A DNA stretch of 64,000 nt from NCBI GenBank assembly GCA_949825045.1, contig OX463807.1, positions 33,686,749-33,750,748 on the forward strand, given 5' to 3'. Position numbers and translations under genes: made by a program. The notes beneath the pieces are model-generated. The model was not told where the DNA came from. It saw nothing but the letters and a program-made list of their open reading frames with translations, and did not search any database. The stretch comes from Argyresthia goedartella (taxonomy: Eukaryota > Arthropoda > Insecta > Lepidoptera > Argyresthiidae). Below, one piece after another: positions 34,116-46,534 of the stretch (position 1 is its first letter; every line of letters begins with the position of its first letter).

Positions 34116-34925
34116 GAATTTGCGGCCCAACCATTTGTTGCCCCCCAACCGGAGACGGTGGTGTTACCGATCGCCTCTGTGCTTGTTTGGGATTTGGTGG
34201 GCAACCCAACATACGTTCGCGCCCTATTAGATTCTGGAGCTCAGGGCTGCATTGTATCGAACGATTTAGCAAAATGGTTGGGCCTCAAGGTAAATAGGTA
34301 TAATAAATCAATACGGGGCGTGGGGAATGTAACGGTTACGAATGTAGTTGGTCAAACGGTGATCACGTTCTCTCCCCGTTATGACATTTTGACAAAAACA
34401 TCCGTGCAAGCTTTAGTAATGACGCATGTCATGGGCAGACACCCCTTGGTGAAGTTGAATCCGGCCGTTCGATTCCTGACATCGGGACTCAAGTTGGCGG
34501 ATCCCGATTTCGACACTCCAGCCCCGGTCGACCTGCTACTGGGAGCAGACGTTCTGGGTAGTTTTCTGTTGTCGGATCGGCGAGTTCTTCAGCTGGACGG
34601 GTTGATTGCAGTGGATACTAAGTTTGGTCACGTGATCATGGGTCCGGCATTGCCAATGGTTAGGCTTGCCGAGTCAGCCGTTATCCAACGTTTCTGGGAG
34701 ATAGAGGAACCTCCCACCGTTCGTCGAGTCGACGCAGACGAAGAAGAGTGCGAGTTGTTTTACCAGAATAGTACTGGTCGCCTTCGTTCTGGTCGTTTTT
34801 TAACTCGACTGCCTTTCAGGGCCGATCGACCGCCACCAGGAGAATCGAGGAAGATTGCGCAATGCGAATCTGTCGTATTCGGCTCGTCACCCACTTCTGC
34901 TCCCCAAGGGGGGACAGTTAGTTGA
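34116..34925 (+). pseudogene. pol: BEL pol, protease and RT N-terminal stub
   Basis: In the gag frame after TAG 34113-34115, the sequence reads to an aspartic protease (DUF1758-type) with the active site ALLDSGAQG near 34225-34250 and LLLGADVLGSF near 34530. The protein goes on to FWEIEEPPT and RLPFRADRPPPGESRKIA, the conserved segment just ahead of the RT core. At about 34855 this stops matching pol and the frame ends at 34925. The protease would process gag-pol. Everything from RT to RNase H is gone. Confidence 0.88.
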
Positions 34926-36045
34926 ATTGCTGGTGACTGATCGTCATATTAAAAACGCGCATGCCGGCTGTAACGCGTTGTTGGCCACGCTCCAGCGGGA
35001 GTTTTGGATCTTATCTGCCCGCCGTGTCATACAGAACATCGTGTTTCGGTGCATGCCTTGTTATCGACTTAAGGCTGCCACGATGCAACCTCTCATGGGG
35101 GACTTGCCCCCTGATCGTGTGAATGAGGTCAGACCGTTTTCAGGTGTTGGTACGGATTTTGCAGGACCGTTTATGGTGAAGAGTTCACGATTGCGTACCG
35201 CTAGGCAATACAAGGCGTACCTATGTGTGTTTGTTTGTTTATCCACCAAGGCGGTACATCTCGAGCTCGTTGCTGATCTCTCGACAGAGGCTTTCATTGC
35301 TTGTTTGGATAGGTTTGTTTCTCGAAGGGGACTTCCAACTTTGATCCGCTCTGATAACGGCACTAACTACGTCGGTGCGGAACGATACTTACGAGAGATA
35401 GTCAACTTTTTGAATGTAAATAAAGTGGATATTGGAACGGCCCTCTCCCGTCGGGGTATACAGTGGACCTTCAGCCCACCGATTTGCCCCCACTGGGGTG
35501 GGATTTTTGAGGCCGTAGTTAAGTCAGCTAAGACGCACTTGGGGCGTATAGTAGGTCAGACCGCGCTGACTTTTGAGGAGCTCGCGACATTGTTTTGTAA
35601 GATCGAGGCCGTTCTCAATTCGCGACCGTTGTGTCCGCTCAGCTTGGATCCAAATAACCTGGAGGCTCTGACCCCAGGCCATTTCTTGATAGGACAGCCA
35701 CTTAACGCGTTGCCCGAGCACCCCCTCGAGGGAGTGAAATTGTATCGGTTGTCAAGGTATCAGATGTTGCAGCAGTTTACTCAGAATTTCTGGAAGCGTT
35801 GGTCGCTCGAGTATCTGCATATCTTACAACAGCGCCTTAAGTGGACTGACAAAACTAGCCCCCCTAGTGTTGGTGACCTCGTTCTGGTTAAGGATGCTAA
35901 CCTACCGCCACTACGTTGGCGCAGGGGGCGCATTGTTAACTTGTTCCCTGACAAGGACGGGACCCCCCGGTCTGCAGAGGTTCTAGTAGGAGGATCGGTT
36001 CTAAAACGAGCGGTAGCAACGTTGTCTCGGCTGCCCGTAGATTAG
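34855..36045 (+). pseudogene. pol: BEL pol, integrase part
   Basis: A 396-codon open frame in a different phase from the protease, so the deletion junction near 34855 is out of frame. It begins LRNANLSYSARHPLLLP. Next come a zinc-binding HHCC (H31, H36, C66, C69) and the catalytic core with D101 (GTDFAGPF), D167 (RSDNGTNY) and E219 (GGIFEAVV). The C-terminal DUF5641-like domain has PGHFLIG, VGDLVLVKD and WRRGRIV. All integrase catalytic residues are intact. There is no ATG at its start and no obvious way to express it. Confidence 0.9.
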
Positions 36046-36077
36046 GGGACAGGTGGGTGCCTGTCCGGGCGGGTGAT

Positions 36078-36622
36078 TGTTCGATTCCAAATCGATTTGG
36101 AATCGATGGTTTCTGAACGGCCATTTTGAATTTGACGTTAGCTGCCAACCAGGCAGTTTTGACAACTGACTGACGAAAGCCCTCGCAATGTAAACACGTT
36201 TTGGTTAGGGTATTGAAATTAAATCGCAGGCCATCTGGAATGTATTCGGGTTTCCCTCAGGATTGTCTATATAGCTGAGTGTGTTGTGGTTCCCCGAACC
36301 AGATAAAGTTCGCATTTACGTGGCCGATTGGTTTTTTACCACGTAACATAACCTGTGTTGGAACACTGTGCTCATCGAGGCTGGCCCGCCAGTCGTACCT
36401 GGTTGGCTGAAGAACCTGTCTACCAAGAAGAGCCTAGGGTGCACCCGGGCCTTGCAGAGAGACAGGAGGTTGACGGGACCGAAGCACAGACCAGGTTAGA
36501 TCGACCCCAAGTACTTCAGCTCGGTGAATCGCCGACGTTCACACTTCTTGGCAACTGATCGTTACGCTACCTCGTAGCTGATGGGCCCCTACGAGGTCAT
36601 TAGGTGCCGAGAAGCCTGAACA
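36078..36622 (+). repeat. 3' LTR
   Basis: Same 545 bp as the 5' LTR. The differences I see are G/A near 36195 (TAAACACGTT here, TAAACGCGTT there) and C/T near 36390 (CCCGCCAGTC here, CCCGCTAGTC there). A weak purine tract (AGGGGACAGGTGGG, about 36043-36058) lies upstream. Confidence 0.93.
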
Positions 36623-36627
36623 CCACA

Positions 36628-38532
36628 CATTCATCAAAGTGATTAACATTCTCAAGGTTGCTCCAAGTATCCGCAAAATGACCGGCTTATTAATTCGTTT
36701 GGCAGTCATAAATTTGTGTAAGTAGGTGGCGGAATCCATTGGGAGTCGTTACCACTGATATATTTCACCTTCATACATACGATAAACATATTTAATCCAT
36801 ACATTATCTGTCACAATAAATAATGTTTTATGTCAACAGATATGCCCACGCGATCTCCGTGTGTAGTTGAACACATATAATGAATTAAGTGAAAATAATT
36901 GAGTCTTGTTTTAAGACATACAAAAAATATGTGTTTTTTGTATGTCTAAAAACTGTTTATTTTAAATGTCTCACACTAGGTCTAACCTGTATCGTGAAGC
37001 TCCTAAAATAATTGTTTATTATGAAACAGTTTTTGTAATGGAAGGGACGAAAAATTGACAGAAAAATACAAATTAATAAAATTATATTTGCAGAGAAATA
37101 ATAATTAAAATCTTGTGTAGCATTATTATAAAGGTAAATACTGGAGATATTACCATTGACGTTATTGACTTTCCTGATCATATAGGAAAATATAATTAAT
37201 TGCGGGTTTGAGCTGTGTCCTTAGTAATTTGGCAATTTACGATCAGTAATTTGCTCATTCTAATTATTATAAACAATATTATCCAGTCAGCTGTCGTGGT
37301 CAAAATGCGCAAGTTACCCAATTTCTGTCCACTCCCGGTTTCAACGAGCCTGTTCCCTCCTTTAACCTATGTACACAGCTCACTACTTTTTTTTCTCAAA
37401 TACAGGATGTTGTTTTTTTGAAAGTATAGTTTGTATAGTTTGCATATCGCTTGTAGTTAAATTTTGTTTTATTTTCCCCTTGCATAATATTTATTTACAA
37501 ATTGTCGTGTTAAATTTGTCGTGAAATTACCGCAACGTAAGTCCACGCAGTCCACGAAACGCGCGCTTGTCGCACGCTGAGTTCCCGATATTGCGAGCGC
37601 TATAGCAAGCGATAGAAGTAAAGACACAATTTAACAATTTGTAGTTATTTTTTTGCTTCGGTATCGTATAAATAACCATCTTTGAGTCTGGCTTAATTTT
37701 ACAAAATTCCGCCAGATTTCTGTATTTCGTTGTACCGTGCTGAATGTAGTTCCATCTAGTATTTAAACGGTATTTCGTTGAACGGTCCTGGGGGGCTACC
37801 ACAATATTTTTCCGATTTAAATTAGGTACAAAAAGAACATCATCATGGCAACCATTTCTATTCAAATTCGCTATTTACCTAATACCAATACTTGCTTTGA
37901 GACGGTCACGGTAATTTTGCGGATCAAATTAGGTTCCTAATCTGAATCGGCATAAGACGTGTTAACCCCCCTGTATGTAGATCCTCCTAGTACCTTTTTA
38001 ATATTTTATTACAAGAAATTAAAGGTGTAAACAAAATACTGTTGTTTTGCGTGTTTCCGTGTACAATGGAATTAAACCATTCATGTGCGAGTCAGACATC
38101 CTGCTCGCACTTCACCGGTTTTTCTATCTGTCATATATTGTTGATTGGGTCCAGGTATCCGGATCGCTCTAAAATTTACATTTTGAGGGATAGTATACGC
38201 CTTCAGAGCACTTTTTGATTGCGATTGTAACGTTTTTTTGAAGAGCTAAACCGCAAATTTAACAGATGTCATATTGAAATTGCAATCAAATTCTGAGTCT
38301 CAATACCCGTCAGACATAGAAAATCGAATATTGGCCAGCAAGTTATTCCTGTTTCATGAAACACTTATTATCGCCTTAGTTCAACAAGAGAGTCTTGATC
38401 ACACGCGTTGCAACATGTGATCGGTATGTTGTCGAATTACCAACATCGTCGCGTGCGCAGGTTCTCTATAAGGCTTAACGGTTATGGGGCTTGTCGTTGG
38501 AACTCTAGAGATTATTGAGATTGATTCTCAAC
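36628..38532. other. Gene-free stretch with one hairpin
   Basis: No gene seen. At 36914-36947 AGACATACAAAAAA and TTTTTTGTATGTCT form perfect 14-bp arms around TATGTG. The rest is AT-rich unique sequence. Confidence 0.5.
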
Positions 38533-38753
38533 GACGATCTCCGCGGCATTGCGGTTCGAGGTTCTGCCTCCCAAGCAAGAGGTTCCGGGTTCAAATCCCG
38601 GCTGGGGATGAAAAAAATACCTACGTCTTGAATGATAATATGTGTGTGCGGTTGCTTTGTCTGTTTCCCACGACACTGGGTATCCTTTATATCCTAATGT
38701 GGGGCCATAAGCAATGTATGTGGCTGTATATAAATAAATGTTTAAAAGGTCGA
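38533..38753 (+). mobile_element. tRNA-derived SINE, copy 1
   Basis: The head GACGATCTCCGCGGCATTGCGG carries a B box GGTTCAAATCC at 38588-38598. A body with TGTTTCCCACGACACTGGGTATCC and GGGGCCATAAGCAATGTATGTGGCTGTATATAAATAAATG follows. The same architecture recurs at 62326, 46535 (-), 40124 (-) and 56545 (-). Confidence 0.85.
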
Positions 38754-40123
38754 AAAAGGCAAATTGAAACATGGATTAGATCGTCTGTTAAGTAGTTTAT
38801 GATCAAAATGGTAAAATACTAAGTTATACCTATATGAGAATGCTTGTGCTTGTTCTGTATCAACTAATTTACTTACATCTGAGTGGTGATTTTCGATCAT
38901 ATTTAAAAAAAACATGCTGGAATATCATAAACGCGGTACTCATATCGTAGTTTCTGATACTACAAGTAGAAGTTCTAGCTAATCTATGTAGCTAATGGTT
39001 TCATATTACAAGCACGATAGTTGCTAAAATCCCACCGCACCTTCTGCTTTATCCCGGCAACGCAACCATAATATATTTCACTTATAAGGGCTTGTTTAAC
39101 TTTTTGCTGTAATTAGGAATATCTTGTTCTAACGTTTAAAATGTTGTACCGTAAAGTTTATCGTTGTTTAAGAATTTTTATCGCATTCGAGCAAGTTCTA
39201 AAAATATTTACATAAATAAGTAGGTAAGCACAAGATAATAGTAAAGTAAAGTAAAGTAATGTTTATTTGCATGCATTTAATTGCAATATTTGCCTATGTG
39301 TGCGTAGTCAAAATACCTTGCACTGTGTGATGATGTCCAACTAAATTCTTGGAATGCAACTCATGTTATTTAATTCTTATACTGTGGTCTTCGTATTAGT
39401 TCAACAGGTACCTAATGCTGAAAAATACATCATGTTACAAAGGTTTACCTGTAAACGTCTTTTCGTTGAATCTCCCATTAGTTTTTTACTTTTCAACCTA
39501 AGATTGGAGTCATGACATAAATTCGTTTTCGCACTTTGGCAATGAATGAAATGCCGCGCATGCGTACAGTGGTAAACAGAGAGTCATAACAATCTGCGAA
39601 CCCGCAATTTAGCAATCGACTCACTTGCATTAAAAATGAATTATCGGTTTACATTATAGCGTAATTAATGAGTTTACACTACCATAATTATTCAGTATCT
39701 GCACGGCTCGCATGATTACAGAGGTTGTTTCATTTTAATGTCTGTTTAATTCACTGGCTGTCAAACTGAATGTTAAGTTATCATGAGATGTAAGACATGG
39801 CTGTTCCGCTTAAGTAATACAAGTTTAGGTGGGACAGGTCTGTGTCGTATATCACGTGTGTGGACCTGATAAAGTGAGATGGCGAAGCGATTTAGTAATC
39901 ATAGCGAAATACCTTGTTTGCGGTTACATTACTGAAAATGAACTAACTGATGTGATTCAGTCAGCGTAGGTGTGTTAGTAACCAGAGATGCCAACCAGTT
40001 GGGGTTAGCTGAAAAATTTCAGCTAAGCGAAACAAAAGTGTTGCCATACATGTCACGTTAACATAGCAAACATAACATTTAATACTTGAAAATATTAAAT
40101 TAAAGAAAAAATGTCCTTCAGGT
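38754..40123. other. Gene-free stretch
   Basis: No gene. At 39240-39265 a GTAAA repeat followed by GTAATGTTTATTTGCAT looks like an antisense LINE tail, without a coding part to identify it. Confidence 0.45.
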
Positions 40124-40320
40124 CAATTACATACAGACACATAAATTGCTTCTGACCTCACACTAGGATTCCCTTTGCTGTGGGAACCAGAAACAGCGAA
40201 GTCACAAACTCATAAACATCCAAGACCTTGAGATTTATTGCATTCCTCCCAAGACAGGACTCGAACCCAGGACCTCTCACACGTGCTTTCCAAGCATGGC
40301 TCGCCACACCACAGAGGTCA
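40124..40320 (-). mobile_element. tRNA-derived SINE, copy 2
   Basis: Antisense copy with the head near 40320 (GACCTCTGTGGTGTGGCGAGCC on the minus strand), the B-box region GGGTTCGAGTCC, and the body including TGGTTCCCACAGCAAAGGGAATCC and AGGTCAGAAGCAATTTATGTG. Diverged from copy 1 but collinear. Confidence 0.85.
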
Positions 40321-40324
40321 TTGA

Positions 40325-43300
40325 CATAATCTTCATTCACTTTGCAGTGGTTCGGAGTTTGTGAATAACGGGGCAGCAATAGTCTACAAATAACTTTTAT
40401 TACGTAGATACATACTTAAACCTAACTTGCATACTTGTATGACTAAGTATTGCCCCGGTGATTTGTCATGCTGGTCAGAGTAAGCCCTTAAGCCAGCTCG
40501 GTGCATGACGACAGCATCCTCGCTGACGGCTGTTGTGACATGATAATTCTTAATCAGGACGTGTCACACGGCTGTCTTAGTGCAGAGGGGACGTGTTGAA
40601 AGATGCTACAAAAACTCAGTTTGACGAACGCTTATACTGTGACTGACTCTTGCTCGGGATTTTCTATTGTAAATAATTTTGTTTACCTTGACGATTTACA
40701 ATTTAGACACTATCGTAGTGCATTACTTTCTTTTTTGTTTAATAATTTTTTAAACTTATTATCAGTTTAGGAAGGCTAATTATCTAAGAACACATGAAAT
40801 AATGATTTTTTCAATTGTTATAACCACTCGCCATCGCCAGTGAACCGCCATTTTAAGAACTCCCATGTCTGTGTTGCGGTGGCTTTTTGGGCTCCTAATA
40901 TGATGACGAGCATGAAAATATTCATTTATTAGCTAGCTTGTTCCTTCCTCAGCGTAAGAAAAACTAAAATAATTTGGTAATTATTCTCCAAAAATATTAA
41001 AAAATCATGTCTCAACCACTCTGCAACTCTGGACAAAATTTCAAGCATAAATATATGCAATACAATCTCTGGAGGGTACCCCGAAACATTTTGTCGCTCG
41101 ATACTCCAATACACGTCCTGTACATGTATTATGACATAAAAGGTAGAGGAAGGGGAAGAGGATATCTAAACAGCAGTGTGAATTCGGCATTATTATTTAT
41201 TTAAAAATTAAAAAGCGTATCAATAAATGTAAAGACTTAAGGGCTGAACAAGGGCCAATGGCATTGAGAATTAGACAAAGAAACAAATACCGTCGCATCG
41301 CGTCGAATCAGACTGACGCATGCAGAGTGCAGAGCCCCGCGAGGCAGCCCGAGCTCCGAGACCAAGAAAATTCTAGACAATATTACTAAACTCCTGTATT
41401 AATCACATTAAAAATAAAATAAAACAACTAAAATTTTTGCCTTTTTTTATCTATTTTTGCGTGTATGTTTCATATAGGAAACTGATTTCGTCTCCGAGCG
41501 CTTGTTCATTTAGTTGAATAATAATGCATTGCGAAAAATATTTTTAAATATTAAATATAACAGATATCCGCTAGTTTTAAAAGTCCACTCTTATCTCTAA
41601 TAGACCTTTTATAATATATATTTATCCTACATTTTTATGTTGTCTAGTTTAGCATAGAATTGAAACTAAAGGTGCATTTCTTTGTTCGCGTCCCCTGGCG
41701 CTCGCCATATTTAATCCCTTAACAATCAACATATTTCACTAGAATTCTGAGCGTTGCGTTCAAAAAACATTCAATAACGATACTGCAACTAAAGTCCCAT
41801 TTGGTAATCCGATATAGCCGATATGTCGAATAAAAAACCGATATAAAAACGGTTTTAAGCTCTCGCCTTGTATCGTGATGATTTATCGACGAGTAAATCA
41901 TTTTAATTGGTGCCTACGGATATTTTTTAGTTAAATTGGCAGTTGTGCCATTTTTCATCTGCCCAATGAGAAATGTCGTACCCCACAGGGGTGAAGGAAA
42001 AATGCTGATAAAAAATTATACCCCTACATTTTGCGCGGACTGAAAGTATGAAAACATTCATCGTAATTTCATTATACAGAATGAGTTTTTTTAGTCGACC
42101 TTATATTTTATTGTGATAGTACCCAATTTTTTGAATAACTTTCCCCGTAAAGTAACACTTGCTTCCTAAGTAACGCGTGATCATTATAATACTTAATTGC
42201 AAGTAGGTACTCAAGAGCCACTTTTATTTTGCTTTGTATTTTATCATATTTATGTCTACCACTTATAAAAAACTTAAATTATAGTGACTATTTTACTACC
42301 TATACTTGGCACTTGAGCGACTTCTGGCAGTAAGTGTTTTAGTTGCCAGATTATAATTTTCCATTAAAAATCAGCCCGTATAGCACCAACATTTTCCATG
42401 TCAAAGAATAATTATTACCCTTATCGGTATTTTACAATAACGCGAAGCTATTCATAGTACGTCGTCTGACGGTTCAGATATGTTTAATGTAACTGGTGTT
42501 TTTGATATAGTTATTGCAAAGAGAACGGTTATGTTGGCTATGACATATGTATTGTTCCAAGAAGGGTCACAAAAACAAAGCTGATAAGTGACGGCACAAA
42601 CTACTCCTTGTGTTTTCTAACCCTTGATTTGATGACTACATGATGAGTTGATGACTACAGGAGATATCATTTCACTTCACCACCACGTACAATACAAAAG
42701 TACATAAATTATAAAAGTCCAGTCATCATAATTGTCTTTGCTGAACATAATAATGGACCAAAAGTCTAACGCAATGTCACCAGCTGTTTGTAATTTTGTT
42801 TTTGTCAAGCGTCCAACGTTCCGAAAGTACCAAAATGGCCGCTGCCCATCCTGTTTTCCTAAGGCGCGGACGATATGTTTTCGATAGTAAACAATAATAA
42901 TAAATGAGCGAAATTTTCATACCACTCAGACAAGTTTTGAAGCTTAGTAAAAATATTTTTACAAACAAAGTTTTTATTTATTTCTGACAACTAATTGAAC
43001 GTTCCCCGCGTCTCCACAGGCTTCGAAAGTACAGACGCCATCTCAACTTAACGTAGCCACTCTTGGACCAGCATAGCATCACAAATAGACTAAACATCCT
43101 TTCTAGGAAACTACCTGGGCCTACGACATAAGTGCTGATGTAGCATTAACAGTCAGCACTTCAGCACAAAATAAATAGGTACAGAAATCAATCTACATAC
43201 AAGCGCGCTCGAGCAACGCACACATAGATACTGCTCACGGACACGATATCTCGGGCAAGTTCGGACCAGTGCGAGCGTGTCAGCGTGAGTGCCATCCGCT

Positions 43301-43876
43301 TGACACGCGCGTCTGTTAATGCAAATAATGCAACAATGGAGCAACGGAAAAAAGGTTATTATAACTGTTCAGTGGACGGTTTAAATAAATAACAGTTGCC
43401 TATTTTTCAATCAGCGTAATAAAATAAGTATTAACAAATTTTTTGTTATGTATATTCACGCCACCTTAGTTACGTAAGTTGAAAACATGTTTTTTTGTTT
43501 GTGTAGATATTGTATTGTTTTTCGTGTCATTTGACAGGTGTAGGTCTAAAACGGACAGAGCAATAGAAATTTTGTAACTCGGGTAGTCCGTTTAGAAGTT
43601 TTCAGGGATTTTCTATAGTGAAAATTGACAAACGTAGAATTGTGTAGGTATTTTTCTGTTCTGTAAACCTTTTGTATTGTAATAGTAGGCAGGTCTATTC
43701 TTTTGTTTTTTGGAGCGCCAGTACCTTTTTAGTTTTACGTGCATAAACCGTAGTTGACAACCCTAGAGCGATCGCCGAGCGTAGCTATGAAAAGTGAAGT
43801 ACGCAACCACATGTATTACATACATGTGGTTGACTTCTGTACCTATTTATTTTGTGACTTCAGGTCGAGAGGAGAA
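40325..43876. other. Long gene-free stretch
   Basis: 3.5 kb with no supported gene or intact element. Bases 42805-42850 (GTCCAACGTTCCG, then AAGTACCAAAATGGCCGC) share a dispersed repeat with 49927-50008. A perfect palindrome lies at 43804-43832 (CAACCACATGTAT, TAC, ATACATGTGGTTG). Confidence 0.5.
43804..43832. repeat. Perfect 29-bp palindrome
   Basis: Two 13-bp arms around TAC, about 45 bp upstream of the mariner. It is unrelated to the mariner TIRs. Confidence 0.8.
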
Positions 43877-43878
43877 TA

Positions 43879-45160
43879 TTAGGTCCTTACATATGAAATT
43901 GGCGTTTTGCATGGGAGGAACATAAAGTCGTTTTTTTTAATATGATATATTTATTTAATCAAAGTAAGTACCATTGCTATCTATACACTTTTGCCATCTC
44001 ATATGTAGTTCTTCGATCCCTTTACTAAAAAAACATTCGGACGGGAATCAATAAAATCTTTGAAGGCGGTTTGGACTGCCCCATCGGAGTGGATTTTTTT
44101 CCCTTTCAAGAAGTTATCCAAATTTCTAAAAAATGGTTATCTGTTGGAGCAAGGTCCGGAGAGTACGGTGGATGTCTTAGACATTCCAATTGAAGCTCCT
44201 CTAATATGGTAGCCGTCTGTTGAGCAGTGTGTGGTCTAGCGTTATCATGAAGCAGGAGTGGCCTAGAGCGATTGACCAGCCTCGGTTGTTTAGCAGCTAG
44301 CTTTTCCATCATGATTTGCAGTTGCTGACAATAGACATCAACCATAATCGTCTGGCCAGATTTAAGAAAGCTGTAGTGAACGACACCAGCACTAGTCCAC
44401 CAAACGCTCACAAGTAACTTTTTTGGAGTCAATTTTCGCTTGGGGCATGGTTTGGCTGATTCGGCAGGGTTCAGCCATTGCGATGAGCGCTTCCGATTAT
44501 CGTATAGAATCCACTTTTCATCACAGGTAATGATTAGATTTAAAATCCTTTCACTATTGGGCCGGGTGAGTAATGCAACGCAGCAGTCAACGCGCGTTTG
44601 TTGTTTTGCTTCACTCAGTTCGTGAGGTACCCACTTTTCAAGCTTTTTCACCTTCCCAATTTGCTTCAAGTGGATTAAAATAGTTTTATCACTTAAACCG
44701 CAGCCTGCAGCTAACTCGGACGTGGTTTGCGATGGATCCGCTTCCACCATAGCCTTAAATTCTTCATTATCAACTTTGGTCTCCGGCTGTCCACGGGGCT
44801 TGTTCTGCAGGTCGAAATTTCCAGAAAGAATACGTTGGAACCAAAAACGCACTGTGTTTTCTATTGCGGCACCGTCACCATACACATCATTAATCCTTCG
44901 AGCCGTTTCTGCAGCACTGGTGCCACGGTAGAACTCATACTCGTAAATAACGCGATATTTCAAGTTTTCCATTTTGTAACGTGAGTGACGCAAGAAAAAA
45001 AACAATTGGGGAAATAACAAATGAATTATAATTTTACAAACACAAATACATGAGTAAATAGCTGTATAAATTTGAATTTGGAATTCCTAACCATAGAGGA
45101 GATATTTGAGATCAAAGTGGCCAGTACGGCGAAACGCCAATTTCACATGTAAGGACCTAA
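43879..45160 (-). mobile_element. mariner element with both TIRs
   Basis: 1282 bp with inverted ends of about 32 bp (both begin TTAGGTCCTTACAT; two mismatches), each followed by TA (43877-43878 and 45161-45162). The size and TA duplication are typical of mariner. The transposase gene lies on the minus strand. Confidence 0.95.
44106..44972 (-). pseudogene. mariner transposase, frameshifted near the C-terminus
   Basis: The likely start is MENLKY at 44972. An N-terminal helix-turn-helix region is followed by WVPHEL (114-119), D151 (CDEKW), D243 (HDNARPH) and D278 (SPDLAPTD). The last two Asp are 34 residues apart, the D34D signature of mariner. The frame then ends after 288 residues. The continuation (RNLDNFLKGKK.., AVQTAFKDFI, NVFLVKG) lies in the next frame over, so a one-base loss near 44120 removes the normal last ~60 residues. 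Cut-and-paste transposition at TA would need that part. Defective, though with little other decay. Confidence 0.9.
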
Positions 45161-45338
45161 TATAACTACGTAGTACACTCATTCTCTTTGACAATATGCA
45201 AATATATAATTTTTTCGTGTTTATACATAGATGGCAACACTTTTTAAATATATAATTTTCAAAGTTAGTGATTGAGATTGTGAGATATTTATTTTATAAG
45301 CGAGTTTTCGCAAAATAAATCGTGTTGAAAGTGTTTTT
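45161..45338. repeat. Left part of a dispersed repeat
   Basis: Bases 45230-45260 (ATGGCAACACTTTTTAAATATA) match 50132-50155 (GTGGCAACACTATTTAAAAATA), the left part of the repeat continued at 45736-46070. The TIR element at 45339 interrupts it here. Confidence 0.45.
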
Positions 45339-45699
45339 AGGGTTCCGTACCCAACGGGTAAGAACGGAACCCTATTACTAAGACTTCGCTGTCCGTCCGT
45401 CTGTCACCAGGCTGTATCTCAAGAACCTAGCTAGCTAGAGAGTTGAAATTTTCACACATTATGTATTTCTGTTGCCGCTATAACAACAAATACTAAAAAA
45501 CAGGATAAAAGAAATATTTAAGGGGGCTCCCATACAACAATTCTTTCAATACCAGATACAAATTTATGGATGCACCTAGTTACGTACATGGAGTGTGACA
45601 GTAACCGCACAAATAACTTTGTAAACAATATTTTGCTGTGTAAAATCCAAACTATTCACTCCACACCATCGCTTTCATTGAACGGTGGTACGGAACCCT
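45339..45699. mobile_element. Short TIR element (GGGTTCCGTACC), copy 1
   Basis: Starts AGGGTTCCGTACC and ends GGTACGGAACCCT, an inverted pair. Between them are GTCCGTCCGTCTGTCACCAGG, TTGAAATTTTCACACAT, AAGGGGGCTCCCATACAAC and AACTATTCACTCCACACCAT. The 61932-62284 copy shows the same order. No ORF; a non-autonomous DNA element. Confidence 0.85.
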
Positions 45700-45735
45700 T
45701 CGTGCGCGATTTCGACTCGCACTGGACCGGTTTTT

Positions 45736-46070
45736 TAGTACTTATTCTAGGATAATGGCATATAAAATTGATCAAAATGATATTTCCTGCAAGATTCAAG
45801 CACAATTTTATCAGTTTTCTACAAATATTTTTGCTAGAAACGGACAGTAAAAAAAAAATAATCAGGAATCGCAAATTTTTAATCCGTCTCGGCGCTTTGT
45901 TCATCAATCAGGTAAATAACTATTTACGATACTAGTTTTATATTTCTTCAGCTTTCTAACAATGCATTTAATTTATTACTGGCATGAGTACTTGGCCAGC
46001 AATAAACTTTTACATCGACTAGGCCGCCGCAATAATTCGCGTGCGAAATTCCCGAAAAATTGGTAGGTTC
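45736..46070. repeat. Dispersed repeat R, copy 1
   Basis: Collinear with 50228-50560: TTATTCTAGGATAA, ATATTTCCTGCAA, GGCGCTTTGTTC, TTCAGCTTTCTAACAATG, CATACTGGCATGAGTACTTGGCCAG (ATTACTGGCATG here). No coding frame. Its ends are not clear. Confidence 0.75.
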
Positions 46071-46534
46071 AGCTATCAGACCTTACTGATCTGGTGTGAT
46101 ATTTGTGTAGATATACCACCTTTTCGTTGGACTAAGCTTGCTGGAACGTTCCTCCTCCACGATTCTGCTCATTTTATTCATGTTTTCTTCTCCTAATAAA
46201 TCCGTCAAACAGCTTAAATCATACCCTAAATATGTCCAGAACGCGGTTACGCAAGACAAGCCAACATAATGGCATGCCTTCCACACTCCTGCGCAGTATT
46301 TTACGAGCGAATCGCGTGTCTCGCCAACATAAAGTATGAACTCGGTAGCACGCCTCTTTACAACCTGTCATTCCAACCAATGAGTATTTGACATCGTAGC
46401 CTTTATTCCCAGAGAAACGTTGTACCTCTTAGTTCCGTTAATAATTATTGTAGTGAGGTAATGTTAATCATAGATCTATAAAGTAGTAGCTGACAGTAAG
46501 TAATTAACATACAGGCGACTATCAACATTTAAAA

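Larger units (their letters stand above)
31204..36622 (+). mobile_element. BEL/Pao LTR retrotransposon, RT deleted
   Basis: A 5419-bp element with two 545-bp LTRs (31204-31748 and 36078-36622) and CCACA on both sides (31199-31203 and 36623-36627). The LTRs differ at about two positions, so the insertion is recent. The internal order is leader, gag (DUF1759-type), aspartic protease and integrase. Reverse transcriptase and RNase H, which lie between protease and integrase in complete BEL elements, are absent. Gag also has a frameshift and stops. The element is non-autonomous as it stands. Confidence 0.95.

Noticed and set aside
38533..38610. tRNA gene
   Set aside because: The B box is good, but a cloverleaf is not complete and the same head plus body recurs at five places, so it is a SINE.
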